Source: Knoellia flava TL1
GTDB lineage: Bacteria; Actinomycetota; Actinomycetes; Actinomycetales; Dermatophilaceae
Reading direction: 5' to 3'
Assembly (NCBI RefSeq): GCF_000768675.1
Contig: NZ_AVPI01000007.1
Location: 40,464 to 104,463, forward strand
Length of the DNA stretch: 64,000 bases
Shown: positions 9,118-16,316 of the stretch, one piece after another
Position numbering within the stretch: position 1 is the stretch's first letter
Layout: every line of letters starts with the position of its first letter
Made by a program: the position numbers and the translations under genes
The notes under the pieces: generated by a model
The model's input: the letters and a program-made list of their open reading frames with translations, nothing else
Told to the model about the DNA's origin: nothing
Databases searched by the model: none

Positions 9118-11884
9118 GGTGGGGAGTTGGCAGGCGGTTGCGCTCGACTCGGTCAGGAAGGGCGCCGTCGAGGATGCCGTAGTTGCTCGCGGCGGCCGCT
9201 GGGACGCCGCGAGCCACGTGACCGCGACGACGTCACTGGCTCGCGCCCTGCGGGAGTCGCAGGGTCACGCGCGTCCGGTCGCCACGCTGGTGGACCTGCT
9301 CGTGATGCCCGGTCTGCCGGGCGAGATGAGGCTGGGCCTCGAGGGTTTCTCCCCGGCACCGACGGACACGTCCGACGCCGAGGTGGTCGCGGCCCACGAG
9401 GAGTCGATCAGGGCCTGGCAGCGGAGGGCGTCGGGCCGACGGCTTCGGACGGGCATCGAGTTTGACCAGGTACTGCGCGAGACCGTGCGCGAGACCGCTG
9501 CGGGCACCCCTGCCGCGCGGGCGCTGGTGAGCGGCCGCCGCGAGTTCGCCCGCAGCGTCCACTCCTTGGTCATGTCGGGCTTCCGCCCGTCGGACTTCGA
9601 AGCGACGGACGAGGTCGGACGCCTGGCAGTCGAGACATGGGCTCGCGCCGAGCAGAGGATCCCGGCGCTCGCGAGCCCGAGGGATGACCTGTGGATCGAC
9701 GGCGGCCTCGGCGGCGCGGCGCCGTCCGGGCGCGCCGCCGACGTCACCCAGCGACTGCTGCGGGCGCTTGACGTGGCCCTGGGATCCGCTCAGGGGAGCC
9801 GGTTGGTCGTCCACCACGGCTTCTACTTCTTCACTCCGCCCCAGTGGGCCCTGTTCCGCCTGTTGCGAGAGCTGCCGGGCGTGGACCAGCTGTTCGTCGT
9901 CCACGACGACGGTCAGAACCCGGCGTTCGAGACCTGGCGCCGCTTCTTCGACCCCGCGTGGGGCATGCCTGTCCCGACGCTGGAGCGTACGGGGGCTCCG
10001 GTTTCGGCGTACGCCGCGGCGTTTCGGGACGCCCTCGCTGGCACCCGGGTGGACCCCGACCAGATGAACAGACTGACGGTGCTGGACTGCCGCAGCCCCG
10101 CTGAGCTGGTTCGCGCTTGGGCGATGGAGGACGAAAGGTCCACCGCCGGGGGCACCCCCGGCGTGCGTCGGTACGCCGCCGACGCCGCCACGGTGGAGCG
10201 CTATGCCGCCCGTCTCGGTCGGGGGCAGGGCTCGGCGGCGAACCTGGCACAGCTGCCGATCGGTGCCTTTCTGCTCGGTATGCACGACTGCATCGTCGCG
10301 GAACCCGGTGCCCGCCCCACGGTGAGGCTGTCCGCCGCCGCCGTCGCGGACGTGCTGGGCAGTGGCTTCCTCGAGGTCCCGGGCGACGGCAAGGAACGGC
10401 TGGGGAAGAGGGAGTTGCTCGGTGCCTTCCGTCGTGGGCAGGAGTTCTTCGCCGGCTGCCGCGAGGGCCATCAGTGGGCGCAGCGCGCGGAGCTGCTCAG
10501 GTCGGCCGTGAGCGGTGTCGTGGCACGGCACGGCGGGGCGTCCGCGGGCGAGTCCGATGTGGCCCGGGTGGCCGGCGCAGCCGGCAACCCCCTCCGTTTG
10601 GCGCCTTGGGCCGACCTGCGGCCAGAGGAGGCCGAAGAGGTCGCGGACGCGATCGCGGCGATCGTCCGGTTCGCGGAGTCGCTGGTCGTGGCCGAGGAGA
10701 TGGCGCTGGGCAAGCATCTGGAGTTCATCCGCAAGACGCTTCGCCACGGCCTCGCGAACGTGGACGACGACGTCCGGGCGGAGCTCGAGGCGAAGGTGTC
10801 GGGCTTCTCAGCAGAGATGGATTCGGTGCTGGACGTCGAGGGTCTGGTCGACATCGTGACGATGCTGCTGGGGCGCTCGGCCGATTTCGACGTCCTTGGC
10901 GAAGCGGAGGATGTCGCGGGACCGGTGTCCGAGCTGCGCGCCCTCGACGAAATCGGCTTGTCGGGGATCGACCGCCCCGTCCACGTGGCCAACCTGTCGG
11001 ACGCGGCCTTTCCGGCGACCCGCTCCGTGGACCTTTGGCCGTTCCGACTGGAGGACCACCGCGTGGACCCCGACAGCCCCGTAGCAGTGGGGGCTGAGCT
11101 CTTGGGGCTGCGAGAGGAGACGTCCGCACTTAGCGATCTGTACCTGATGTGGCTTGTCCTCGACGCCTGCGGCCCCGAGCATGGCCTGACCATCAGCTGG
11201 ATCTCGGAGGTCGACGGCGAACACCGGAACCTTTCACCTCTGGCGGCGCTCCTCCTAGTCCCGGAGGGGGTTGAGGACGAGGTCAAGGCCCGCGCCGGTG
11301 GGCTGCAGCCGACAACCGTGACGGGCGCGAACGACTTCGCCGCCCTGCGCACGCTCCCGGTGCCCCTTGCGGGCGGCGCCGAGTTGCGGGCCTCCGCGAA
11401 GGCGAAACTGCACCGCCACGCCACTGCCTCAGCCCAACTGTGTCCCAGACGGTTTGCCCTTCAGTGGCTGGTGGGTCCTACGTCCGCGTACGGACCCGCC
11501 TACCTGCAGGAGGCGGCGTATGGGAACGTCCAGAACGCGCTCGTCCGGCTGGGGATGGATAACGCCTTCTCGGCGATTGACGCCGTGAACACCGTGTGGC
11601 GGCACCTCACGCCCGGTCAGCGTGCGAGCAGCTCCCTCAAGGCGCGTGTGACCCAGAGGCGCGCGTCCGCCGACCCTGCGTGGGTCTTCACGCTGAAGGG
11701 GAGGAAGAACGGAACCGACGCCTTCTCCCGTGCGTACGCGGCGGCCCGCGGACCCGGTCCCACGAAGGTCGACCTCGGCGAGGGGGCACATACGTCGTTG
11801 CCCGAAGGAGTGGCCGACGCCGAGGTGTGCAAGTTCTGTCCGGTCCAGGGCCGATGTCTCGGGTGGACGTCCCGGCCCACCTGA
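9110..11884 (+). CDS. AddB-like inactivated-helicase protein with Fe-S cysteines
   Basis: A 924-aa protein starting at GTG 9110, overlapping the helicase gene. Hallmarks of AddB/RexB-type subunits are visible: LVVHHGFYFFTPPQWALFRLL (~230) and RPVHVANLSDAAFPATRS (~625). There is also a four-cysteine arrangement at the C-terminus, with Cys ~778 in LCPRRFALQW and a final CxxC-x5-C in EVCKFCPVQGRC (~906). These match the Fe-S cluster that clamps the nuclease fold in AddB and Cas4. However, the ~125 residues between Cys1 and Cys2 hold no recognisable GxxDRID or DYK motif, so the nuclease core seems lost. No Walker A is seen, as expected for AddB. It probably forms a heterodimer with the preceding helicase, which carries a nuclease site at its N-terminus. 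Confidence 0.82.
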   Translation: MPEVGSWQAVALDSVRKGAVEDAVVARGGRWDAASHVTATTSLARALRESQGHARPVATLVDLLVMPGLPGEMRLGLEGFSPAPTDTSDAEVVAAHEESIRAWQRRASGRRLRTGIEFDQVLRETVRETAAGTPAARALVSGRREFARSVHSLVMSGFRPSDFEATDEVGRLAVETWARAEQRIPALASPRDDLWIDGGLGGAAPSGRAADVTQRLLRALDVALGSAQGSRLVVHHGFYFFTPPQWALFRLLRELPGVDQLFVVHDDGQNPAFETWRRFFDPAWGMPVPTLERTGAPVSAYAAAFRDALAGTRVDPDQMNRLTVLDCRSPAELVRAWAMEDERSTAGGTPGVRRYAADAATVERYAARLGRGQGSAANLAQLPIGAFLLGMHDCIVAEPGARPTVRLSAAAVADVLGSGFLEVPGDGKERLGKRELLGAFRRGQEFFAGCREGHQWAQRAELLRSAVSGVVARHGGASAGESDVARVAGAAGNPLRLAPWADLRPEEAEEVADAIAAIVRFAESLVVAEEMALGKHLEFIRKTLRHGLANVDDDVRAELEAKVSGFSAEMDSVLDVEGLVDIVTMLLGRSADFDVLGEAEDVAGPVSELRALDEIGLSGIDRPVHVANLSDAAFPATRSVDLWPFRLEDHRVDPDSPVAVGAELLGLREETSALSDLYLMWLVLDACGPEHGLTISWISEVDGEHRNLSPLAALLLVPEGVEDEVKARAGGLQPTTVTGANDFAALRTLPVPLAGGAELRASAKAKLHRHATASAQLCPRRFALQWLVGPTSAYGPAYLQEAAYGNVQNALVRLGMDNAFSAIDAVNTVWRHLTPGQRASSSLKARVTQRRASADPAWVFTLKGRKNGTDAFSRAYAAARGPGPTKVDLGEGAHTSLPEGVADAEVCKFCPVQGRCLGWTSRPT

Positions 11885-12255
11885 CGCCGACCGCAGTCAT
11901 GGATCGGCCCGGGAGGCCCGTCTCTCCAACGTCGAGGTCGAGAAGACCGCGGGAGGACGGATGGACCAGCGCGTCTCGTGGGCCGCGAGAACGACGGCTA
12001 CTGGCACGGCCCTGAGCCAGTCGATCTGTCCGAGATGCTGACGACCCTAGCTGGGGCACTTGAGGCGAGTCACTCTGCGTGACCCTTCCGTCCGGCCGTG
12101 CTGGGACCGGGAAGGGTGCAAGGGGCGCGCGTGGCCGAAGGGCACTGGTGGGCTCGAATGGATACGGTCGTCTCATGCCTCGTGAGTACGGCCAAGAGTT
12201 CCCCGAGCGTCCACTGATGTCGACGCTTTCCGACCTACTCGGGATCGCGCACTTC
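11885..12255. other. 371-bp gap ending at the IS, with a truncated reading frame
   Basis: No complete gene is supported between the AddB-like gene and the IS. A short frame from the ATG at 12175 (MPREYGQEFPERPLMSTLSD...) runs straight into the left IS end at 12256, where it meets a stop. It could be the beginning of a gene broken by the insertion, but its continuation is not found on the other side. No integrase N-terminal sequence is recognisable here. Confidence 0.4.
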
Positions 12256-12279
12256 TGACCTGTCCTGACCTTTCCGGAC
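12256..12279 (+). repeat. Left terminal inverted repeat of the IS
   Basis: Begins TGACCTGTCCTGAC and pairs with the reverse complement of 13490-13513, with mismatches only in the inner half. Confidence 0.88.
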
Positions 12280-12319
12280 ACCGATCTTGAGGGGATGATC
12301 CTCTCGGGAAGGAGTCAGG

Positions 12320-12658
12320 ATGCCTGCACCGAAGTCGCCGGAGTTCCGGCAGCGTGCTGTGGAGTTGACCCGTTTGCGGGAGAAGCCGATCGCGGCGATC
12401 GCGAGGGATCTGTCGATCAGTGAGTCGTGTCTGCGTCGGTGGATGGACTTGGCCGACGTCGAGGAAGGGCACAAGGAGGGCCTGACCAAGGACGAGCGCG
12501 CCGAGCTGGTTCGGCTACGACGCGAGACTCGGGTCCAGGCGATGGAGATCGAGATCCTCAAGCGCGCCAGCGCTTACTTTGCCCGGGAGAACGTCCTCCC
12601 AAAAGAGGGTTCCGGCTCGTCCACCAGGTCGCCGGCGACGGGTTCCCCGTCGCGGTGA
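12320..12658 (+). CDS. IS3-family transposase OrfA
   Basis: A 112-aa protein with the OrfA helix-turn-helix: EFRQRAVELTR, IAAIARDLSISESCLRRWM. A charged coiled-coil segment with a leucine-zipper look follows (LVRLRRETRVQAMEIEILKRASAYF). It binds the terminal repeats and is fused to OrfB by ribosomal frameshifting. It starts at ATG 12320 after a GGGAAGGAG ribosome-binding site. It appears intact. Confidence 0.93.
   Translation: MPAPKSPEFRQRAVELTRLREKPIAAIARDLSISESCLRRWMDLADVEEGHKEGLTKDERAELVRLRRETRVQAMEIEILKRASAYFARENVLPKEGSGSSTRSPATGSPSR
12598..12604 (+). other. Predicted -1 programmed frameshift heptamer
   Basis: The sequence C CCA AAA, in the OrfA frame, fits the X XXY YYZ pattern. Slippage there moves ribosomes into the OrfB frame to make the OrfAB transposase. 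OrfA otherwise ends 54 bases later at 12658. Confidence 0.6.
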
Positions 12659-13473
12659 CGTGCCGGGTGCTGAGGGTGTCCACGTCGGGCTACTACGAGT
12701 GGTGCACTCGTGGCCCAAGCGCCCGCGACGTCGAGGACGCCTACCTGCTCGATGCGATCGTCGCGATCCACGCCGATGCTCGAGGCACGTACGGGGTGCG
12801 GCGGGTCCACGCCGAGCTCACCCTGGGTCAGGCCCGCCGGTGTGGCCGGCAGCGGGTGGAGCGGTTGATGCGGCTGCACGGATTGCAGGGGGTGCACCGG
12901 CGCCGCTGGCGGCACGCGCAGCGGTCCGAGGCCGTCTTCGAGGACCGGGTCCAGCGCAGGTTCACCGCTAACTCACCGGACCGGTTGTGGGTCACCGACA
13001 TCACTCAGCACCGCACCGGCGGGGGCTGGGTGTACTGCGCTGCCGTGATCGACGTGTACTCCCGCCGCTGCGTCGGCTGGTCCATCGCCGATCATCTGCG
13101 CACCGAGCTGGTCGTCGACGCCTTGGACATGGCCCGCTGGCAGCGCAAACCGGTCGGCACCACCGTCCACAGCGACCGCGGGAGCCAGTACACGTCTTGG
13201 CTGTTCGGGCAGCGGATGCGTCAGGCCGGGCTGATGGGGTCGATGGGCAAGGTCGCCTGCGCCTACGACAACGCCCTCATGGAGTCCTTCTTCGGCTCGA
13301 TGCAGATCGAGCTCCTCGACCGCAGGAGCTGGAACACCCGGGCCGAGCTCACCGCGGCGATCTTCGAATGGATCGAGGCCTGGTACAACCCTCGCCGCCG
13401 GCACTCCGCCCTGGCCTACCGGTCCCCGGTCGCGTTCGAAGCTCTTCACAAGAGCGCCACCCCGGCGGCATGA
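12601..13473 (+). CDS. IS3-family transposase OrfB (rve/DDE integrase domain)
   Basis: Read by -1 frameshifting from OrfA; about 290 residues after the slip. The HTH_21-like segment (DARGTYGVRRVHAELTL) is followed by the DDE core: Asp in LWVTDITQH, Asp in TVHSDRGSQYTS and Glu in NALMESFFGSMQIEL, ending with the typical WYNPRRRHSALAYRSPVAFE. All three catalytic acids are present and no frameshift or stop interrupts it, so the IS is probably active. The exact first codon is uncertain because translation is expected to begin in OrfA. Confidence 0.92.
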   Translation, partial: KRGFRLVHQVAGDGFPVAVTCRVLRVSTSGYYEWCTRGPSARDVEDAYLLDAIVAIHADARGTYGVRRVHAELTLGQARRCGRQRVERLMRLHGLQGVHRRRWRHAQRSEAVFEDRVQRRFTANSPDRLWVTDITQHRTGGGWVYCAAVIDVYSRRCVGWSIADHLRTELVVDALDMARWQRKPVGTTVHSDRGSQYTSWLFGQRMRQAGLMGSMGKVACAYDNALMESFFGSMQIELLDRRSWNTRAELTAAIFEWIEAWYNPRRRHSALAYRSPVAFEALHKSATPAA

Positions 13474-13489
13474 TCACCACACCAGAACC

Positions 13490-13513
13490 GTCCGGGAAAG
13501 TCAGGACAGGTCA
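13490..13513 (-). repeat. Right terminal inverted repeat of the IS
   Basis: Inverted copy of 12256-12279. It ends ...GACAGGTCA at 13513, 16 bases past the OrfB stop. Confidence 0.88.
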
Positions 13514-13514
13514 C

Positions 13515-14030
13515 GGCGACATGTGGGCCGACTGCGGCCTGGTCTTCACGACCCGGCTCGGCGATCCGGTCGACCCACGCAACTTCCACCGCGACTTCAA
13601 ATTGCGAGCAGCGAAGGCCGGCGTGCCGATCGTCCCGATTCACTCGACTCGGCGGACCTGCGCCAGCCTCCTCGTTGCCCTCGACGTTCACCCGCGCGTC
13701 GCGATGGCCGTCCTCCGGCACAGTCGCATTGCTCTCACGATGGGGGTCTACTCCCAGGTGTCAACGCAGTCGACTCGCGACGCATTGCGCCAACTGGGGG
13801 CCACCTCACAACTAGCTAACTCGAGCTCGCTCCACAAGAGGTCGCACCCGTTCGCAAAGCGTCCTCAACTCCTCAACGAGCCGAGAATCAGCATCGCCGG
13901 CGAACTGAAGGACGGCTTCGGCACGCCCCAGGGCGGCTTGCGCACGTTCGTAGAGGACCTGGTCATCCTGCTCTTGACCAGCGCCCAGCTCGTCAGCCGC
14001 GCGCCCAAATGCGAGCACGTCATGTCGTGA
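13515..14030 (+). pseudogene. Tyrosine recombinase (integrase), C-terminal fragment
   Basis: Starting directly at the right IS end, the frame reads VFTTRLGDPVDPRNFHRDF, then the catalytic block HSTRRTCASLL (box II HxxR), LRHSRIALTMGVYSQVS (His and the nucleophilic Tyr) and DALRQLG. The N-terminal DNA-binding half and the first catalytic Arg are missing, removed at the IS boundary. The frame stays open to 14030, beyond where integrases usually end, and there overlaps the convergent zinc-finger gene, so the last ~70 codons may not be authentic. It is probably the integrase that inserted the island at tRNA-Ala, now non-functional. Confidence 0.85.
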
Positions 14031-14264
14031 ACGACGAGCCAGACCTTCGAACTGCTCGACCATCGCCTTGGCTCGCTTGTAGTCACGATCGGCAAGCCGT
14101 CGGCATGTCTCCGAGCAGTAGTCCTTCTTCCGGCCGCGTCCCGCGGTCTGACGGAACTCCTTGCGACACATGGGTCGAGCGCAGAAGTCTGGCAGGTCGA
14201 AGCCCTCTGACATCGAGGTGCTCTCCGACCCAAGGCTTGTCACTCGCAGAGCAGCCTCATCCAT
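13812..14264 (-). CDS. Small zinc-finger protein, CGNR-finger-like
   Basis: A 150-aa protein from the ATG at 14264, chosen because GGAGG lies just upstream. Residues ~27-55 form a probable zinc site: FCARPMCRKEFRQ, then a GRGRKKDYCSETCRR segment. This C-x4-C ... C-x3-C arrangement resembles the CGNR finger. The C-terminal ~90 residues are charged and probably helical. Genes of this kind are often found beside integrases of actinobacterial elements; function is unknown. It is convergent with the integrase remnant and overlaps its extended frame. Confidence 0.7.
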   Translation of the reverse strand: MDEAALRVTSLGSESTSMSEGFDLPDFCARPMCRKEFRQTAGRGRKKDYCSETCRRLADRDYKRAKAMVEQFEGLARRSRHDVLAFGRAADELGAGQEQDDQVLYERAQAALGRAEAVLQFAGDADSRLVEELRTLCERVRPLVERARVS

Positions 14265-14495
14265 GCGTCCTCCATAAGTCGCGCGAAAAACCAACGCTGA
14301 TGCCTCCATTTTCAGCTGCATCCGATCAAATCTCGATGCCGACACGCGTAGTGGTTCGTATGTAATTCGCGCGATAATCGTGCAGAAGCGCCTTGCAGGT
14401 GGCGCGCAAGCTACGCGCTGACGGCGTGTCGACCCGATCACGTCGGTGGCGTCTGGTCCCATAGAGGGGACGCGAGGTTGCGTCAGAGAAAAGAT

Positions 14496-14527
14496 CGAGC
14501 GCCCGGTCTTGGAGGACCGGGCGCTCG
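14496..14527. terminator. 13-bp perfect hairpin
   Basis: Arms 14496-14508 and 14515-14527 pair perfectly around a 6-base loop (TTGGAG). No T-run follows on either strand. It lies in the 359-bp gap 14265-14623 ahead of the small basic protein gene and could be a terminator, attenuator or RNA leader structure. Nothing else in the gap is recognisable. Confidence 0.5.
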
Positions 14528-14623
14528 GGCACGCGGATGGTGATCCACATGCGGGTTGTGTCTCTGCATCAGATCACCTCCTCGTGCCACTGACAAGTAG
14601 GCGCGAGGAGGAGGTGAAACCAG

Positions 14624-14761
14624 ATGGCCCGGAACAGCAAGCAGACGAGCGCGAAGGCGGCGACAGCCGCCAGCCGGACGCTCGCGAGCAAGGCGGCATC
14701 TAAGGCTGCGAAGTCAGCCGCCGCATCCGCGCTGTCACAGACCCCCAAGCGGAGTCGGTGA
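14624..14761 (+). CDS. Small basic Ala/Lys/Ser-rich protein (45 aa)
   Basis: A 45-residue frame, MARNSKQTSAKAATAASR..., ending SALSQTPKRSR, rich in Ala, Ser and Lys. It is preceded by a strong GAGGAGGAGG site 8 bases before the ATG. Short proteins of this type are commonly paired with a DUF3892 gene, as here 66 bp downstream. It is probably real given the ribosome-binding site and the pairing. Function is unknown; the composition would suit nucleic-acid binding. Confidence 0.7.
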   Translation: MARNSKQTSAKAATAASRTLASKAASKAAKSAAASALSQTPKRSR

Positions 14762-14767
14762 CGGTCT

Positions 14768-14793
14768 GGCCCGGGGCCTCTGGGCCCCGGGCC
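14768..14793 (+). terminator. 11-bp GC hairpin between two small genes
   Basis: Perfect stem 14768-14778 / 14783-14793 with a TCTG loop, just after the small gene's stop and ahead of the DUF3892 gene. There is no U-tract, so it may attenuate rather than end transcription. Confidence 0.5.
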
Positions 14794-14827
14794 ATCCTCA
14801 CTAATTGATGCAGAGAAGGAGGGCCTC

Positions 14828-15103
14828 ATGGCCATTCGCTTTACCCATATCCACCTCAGCGGTGGAACCCAGCACCAGCACATCACCCATCTGTGGTGGG
14901 TGAACCCCGGCACGGGAGCAACGGGTGACAACACTCGTGCGGCACTCGTCGCGTGGATCGAGCAGGGCAACGCAGCCTTCGTCGGAACGGGAGCTGACCG
15001 CGTTCAGGTCGGTGTTGTTGACCCGCCGTCTGGCCCCAAGTACCTGCGAACGTATGCCGATCGCCAGTGGACCAACAACCTCTTGGCGTTGCCGCGTAAG
15101 TAG
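14828..15103 (+). CDS. DUF3892 domain-containing protein
   Basis: A 91-aa protein covering a whole DUF3892 domain: FTHIHLSGGTQHQHITHLWWVNPGTGATGDNTRAALVAWI, later VVDPPSGPKYLRTYADRQWTNNLLALPR. GAGAAGGAGGG precedes the ATG. The family is small, widespread and uncharacterised, and frequently lies near mobile or defence genes. It forms a likely unit with the 45-aa gene upstream. The single copy of the GTATGCCG octamer in the island lies inside it. Confidence 0.87.
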   Translation: MAIRFTHIHLSGGTQHQHITHLWWVNPGTGATGDNTRAALVAWIEQGNAAFVGTGADRVQVGVVDPPSGPKYLRTYADRQWTNNLLALPRK

Positions 15104-15220
15104 GGCACTGAGGTGGCAGCCTCCCACCGCGGAACGGGCACCTACGGACTGCAGTACTTATCTGGGGTATCCACAGGGTCAGAGGCCCTGACCGACGAGC
15201 GGAAAGGGCCTCTGACCTGC

Positions 15221-15264
15221 GGTGGAGCCAAGGGGACTCGAACCCCTAACCCCCTGCTTGCAAA
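15221..15264. repeat. Right attachment repeat (within tRNA-Ala)
   Basis: Identical to 3408-3451. It covers the 3' half of the intact tRNA-Ala(TGC) and stops just after the anticodon loop, a common crossover region for tyrosine integrases. The island therefore restores or leaves intact the tRNA on its right side. Confidence 0.9.
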
Positions 15265-15295
15265 GCAGGTGCGCTACCAATTGCGCCATGGCCCC
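15223..15295 (-). tRNA. tRNA-Ala (TGC)
   Basis: A 73-nt cloverleaf on the minus strand. The 5' GGGGCCA acceptor strand pairs with TGGCTCC, including the alanine-specific G3:U70 wobble. The D-arm reads GCGCAATTGGTAGCGC. The anticodon stem CCTGC/GCAGG holds loop TTTGCAA with anticodon TGC, and the T-arm is GGGGTTCGAGTCCCC. CCA is not encoded. It is the integration target of the island. Confidence 0.96.
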
Positions 15296-15323
15296 TCGGC
15301 GGCGATGCGCACCGCCGGGTGTT

Positions 15324-15464
15324 TCAGTTCTTGGAGACCTGCGGGCTCGTGCCCGAGTCGGTCGCCTCGGCCCACAGGCGCTGGTCGGCACCCTGGGCGT
15401 CGAGCTTCTTCTTGACCACGCCCGCCGTCAGGGCGGTCAGGACGACGAAGAGGACCTTCTTCAC
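15324..15464 (-). CDS. DLW-39 family protein (46 aa)
   Basis: A GTG-initiated 46-aa frame between the two tRNA genes: MKKVLFVVLTALTAGVVKKK followed by a short tail with ADQRLWAEATDS. The hydrophobic N-terminus and the xLW-x-EATDS signature match the DLW-39 family of actinobacterial mini-proteins, which are typically encoded just after gyrA/DUF3566. AGGTGG lies upstream of the start. It is probably a small membrane-anchored protein; its role is unknown. The canonical DLW is RLW here. Confidence 0.85.
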   Translation of the reverse strand: MKKVLFVVLTALTAGVVKKKLDAQGADQRLWAEATDSGTSPQVSKN

Positions 15465-15497
15465 GGTGCACCACCTGGCGGGTCGGGGATCGAATGG

Positions 15498-15571
15498 TGG
15501 GCCTAAGAGGACTTGAACCTCTGGCCTCTTCCTTATCAGGGAAGCGCTCTAACCGTCTGAGCTATAGGCCC
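15498..15571 (-). tRNA. tRNA-Ile (GAT)
   Basis: A 74-nt cloverleaf on the minus strand with acceptor GGGCCTA/TAGGCCC and discriminator A. The anticodon stem CTTCC/GGAAG carries loop CTGATAA (anticodon GAT), and the T-arm contains GGTTCAAGTCC. CCA is not encoded. The gyrA-tRNA-Ile-tRNA-Ala order is conserved in Actinomycetes. Confidence 0.96.
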
Positions 15572-15649
15572 GTCGCCGATCCGGCGGCGCCACCGCAGGG
15601 GCGGCGCGAGAGACGAGGTTACCTCACCCTCCGGTCGCCCACCAAAACG

Positions 15650-15683
15650 GTATGCCGGCCGCTCTCGGGAGCGGCCGGCATAC
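15650..15683 (-). terminator. Intrinsic terminator after the gyr/DUF3566 operon
   Basis: A 15-bp perfect stem (15650-15664 / 15669-15683) with a TCGG loop. On the minus strand it is followed by CGTTTTGG, a short U-run. It closes transcription of DUF3566 before the tRNA genes. Both arms are built from the GTATGCCG/CGGCATAC octamer that recurs across the core. Confidence 0.7.
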
Positions 15684-15714
15684 GGTCTGGTGGGGGTCGA
15701 CTTCACCCCGGAAG

Positions 15715-15774
15715 GTCGCACTTCGGAGGGCAACGGTTCCCGCCTGAAGTGCGACGAACCCACTTCAGGCGGGA
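15715..15774. repeat. Intergenic palindromic repeat, family B, copy 1
   Basis: About 60 bp of interlocking inverted segments: GTCGCACTTC near the start, GAAGTGCGAC in the middle and CACTTCAGGCGGG at the end, so two alternative hairpins can form. A related sequence lies at 21630-21692. It sits between the terminator and DUF3566. Confidence 0.6.
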
Positions 15775-15791
15775 AAGTCGGGGCGGTGAGG

Positions 15792-16316
15792 TCAGTCGTC
15801 GGTGAGGGTGAGCTGGAGGCCGCCGACGAGGCTGCTCGACACGTTGTAGAGGAACGCAGCGAGCGTGGCGAGCGCCGTCATGAGGATGACGTCGATGACG
15901 CCCACGACGATCGCCAGCGAGACGACGCGGCCGAAGCCGAGGAAGTCCATGATGTCGAAGGTGTTCTCGCCGTCCTGGATGATCTGGCCGACGAGGCCGT
16001 TGACCTGGTCGAAGACGCCCATGCCGGCGAGGATCATCCACAGCACGGCGACCATGACGACGCCGGCGATGCCGAGGGCCACCGAGAGCAGGAACGACAT
16101 CTTCATCGCCGACCACGGGTCGACCCGCGAGACGGTGAGGCGAACGCGCCGACCGCTGCTGCGCGCCGGCGCCTGCTGGGCCGCGGGAGCCGAGGGCCGC
16201 GAGGCGGCCGCCGACGAGGACGTGTCGGACGGGCGGCTCATCGAGCGCGTGGGCTCGGCCGAGGAGGAACCCGACACCGATCGCATCGAGGTCCCGGCCT
16301 GGTCTGCCGTGCTCAC
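15792..16316 (-). CDS. DUF3566 transmembrane protein
   Basis: A 174-aa protein starting at GTG 16316, overlapping the gyrA stop by 4 bp. A disordered Ser/Ala/Pro-rich N-terminus (~60 residues) is followed by the DUF3566 domain: [38 protein letters not shown] (first membrane segment), [14 protein letters not shown], then a second membrane segment ([28 protein letters not shown]). The family is found immediately after gyrA in Actinomycetes and its function is unsettled. Translational coupling with gyrA is likely. Confidence 0.92.
   Translation of the reverse strand: MSTADQAGTSMRSVSGSSSAEPTRSMSRPSDTSSSAAASRPSAPAAQQAPARSSGRRVRLTVSRVDPWSAMKMSFLLSVALGIAGVVMVAVLWMILAGMGVFDQVNGLVGQIIQDGENTFDIMDFLGFGRVVSLAIVVGVIDVILMTALATLAAFLYNVSSSLVGGLQLTLTDD

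Larger units (their letters stand above)
12256..13513 (+). mobile_element. IS3-family insertion sequence, 1258 bp
   Basis: Imperfect 24-bp terminal inverted repeats lie at 12256-12279 and 13490-13513, identical over the outer 14 bp and matching at 22 of 24 positions. Inside are an HTH-containing OrfA and a DDE OrfB in the -1 frame, the standard IS3 layout. Three or four bases on either side do not match, so no target-site duplication is evident. Together with the missing integrase front end this suggests the insertion was followed by an adjacent deletion. Confidence 0.92.
3408..15264. mobile_element. 11.86-kb genomic island integrated at tRNA-Ala(TGC)
   Basis: Bounded by a perfect 44-bp direct repeat (3408-3451 and 15221-15264), the right copy lying inside the intact tRNA-Ala. 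Contents: HNH endonuclease, sigma-70 factor, helicase-nuclease and AddB-like pair, an IS3-family insertion, the C-terminal part of a tyrosine integrase, a zinc-finger protein, and a small basic protein plus DUF3892 pair. The integrase remnant lies near the tRNA end, as is usual for tRNA-targeting elements. Because the integrase is truncated by the IS, the element is probably immobile without help. The octamer GTATGCCG, common across the core, occurs only once in it. Confidence 0.82.

Noticed and set aside
12253..13516. Target-site duplication around the IS
   Set aside because: Bases before 12256 (TTC) and after 13513 (CGG) differ, and shifting the ends by a few bases does not create a match.
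15113..15415. Frames crossing the tRNA-Ala gene
   Set aside because: They read through a perfect tRNA and share the same artefactual peptide. The only small gene supported nearby is DLW-39 on the minus strand.
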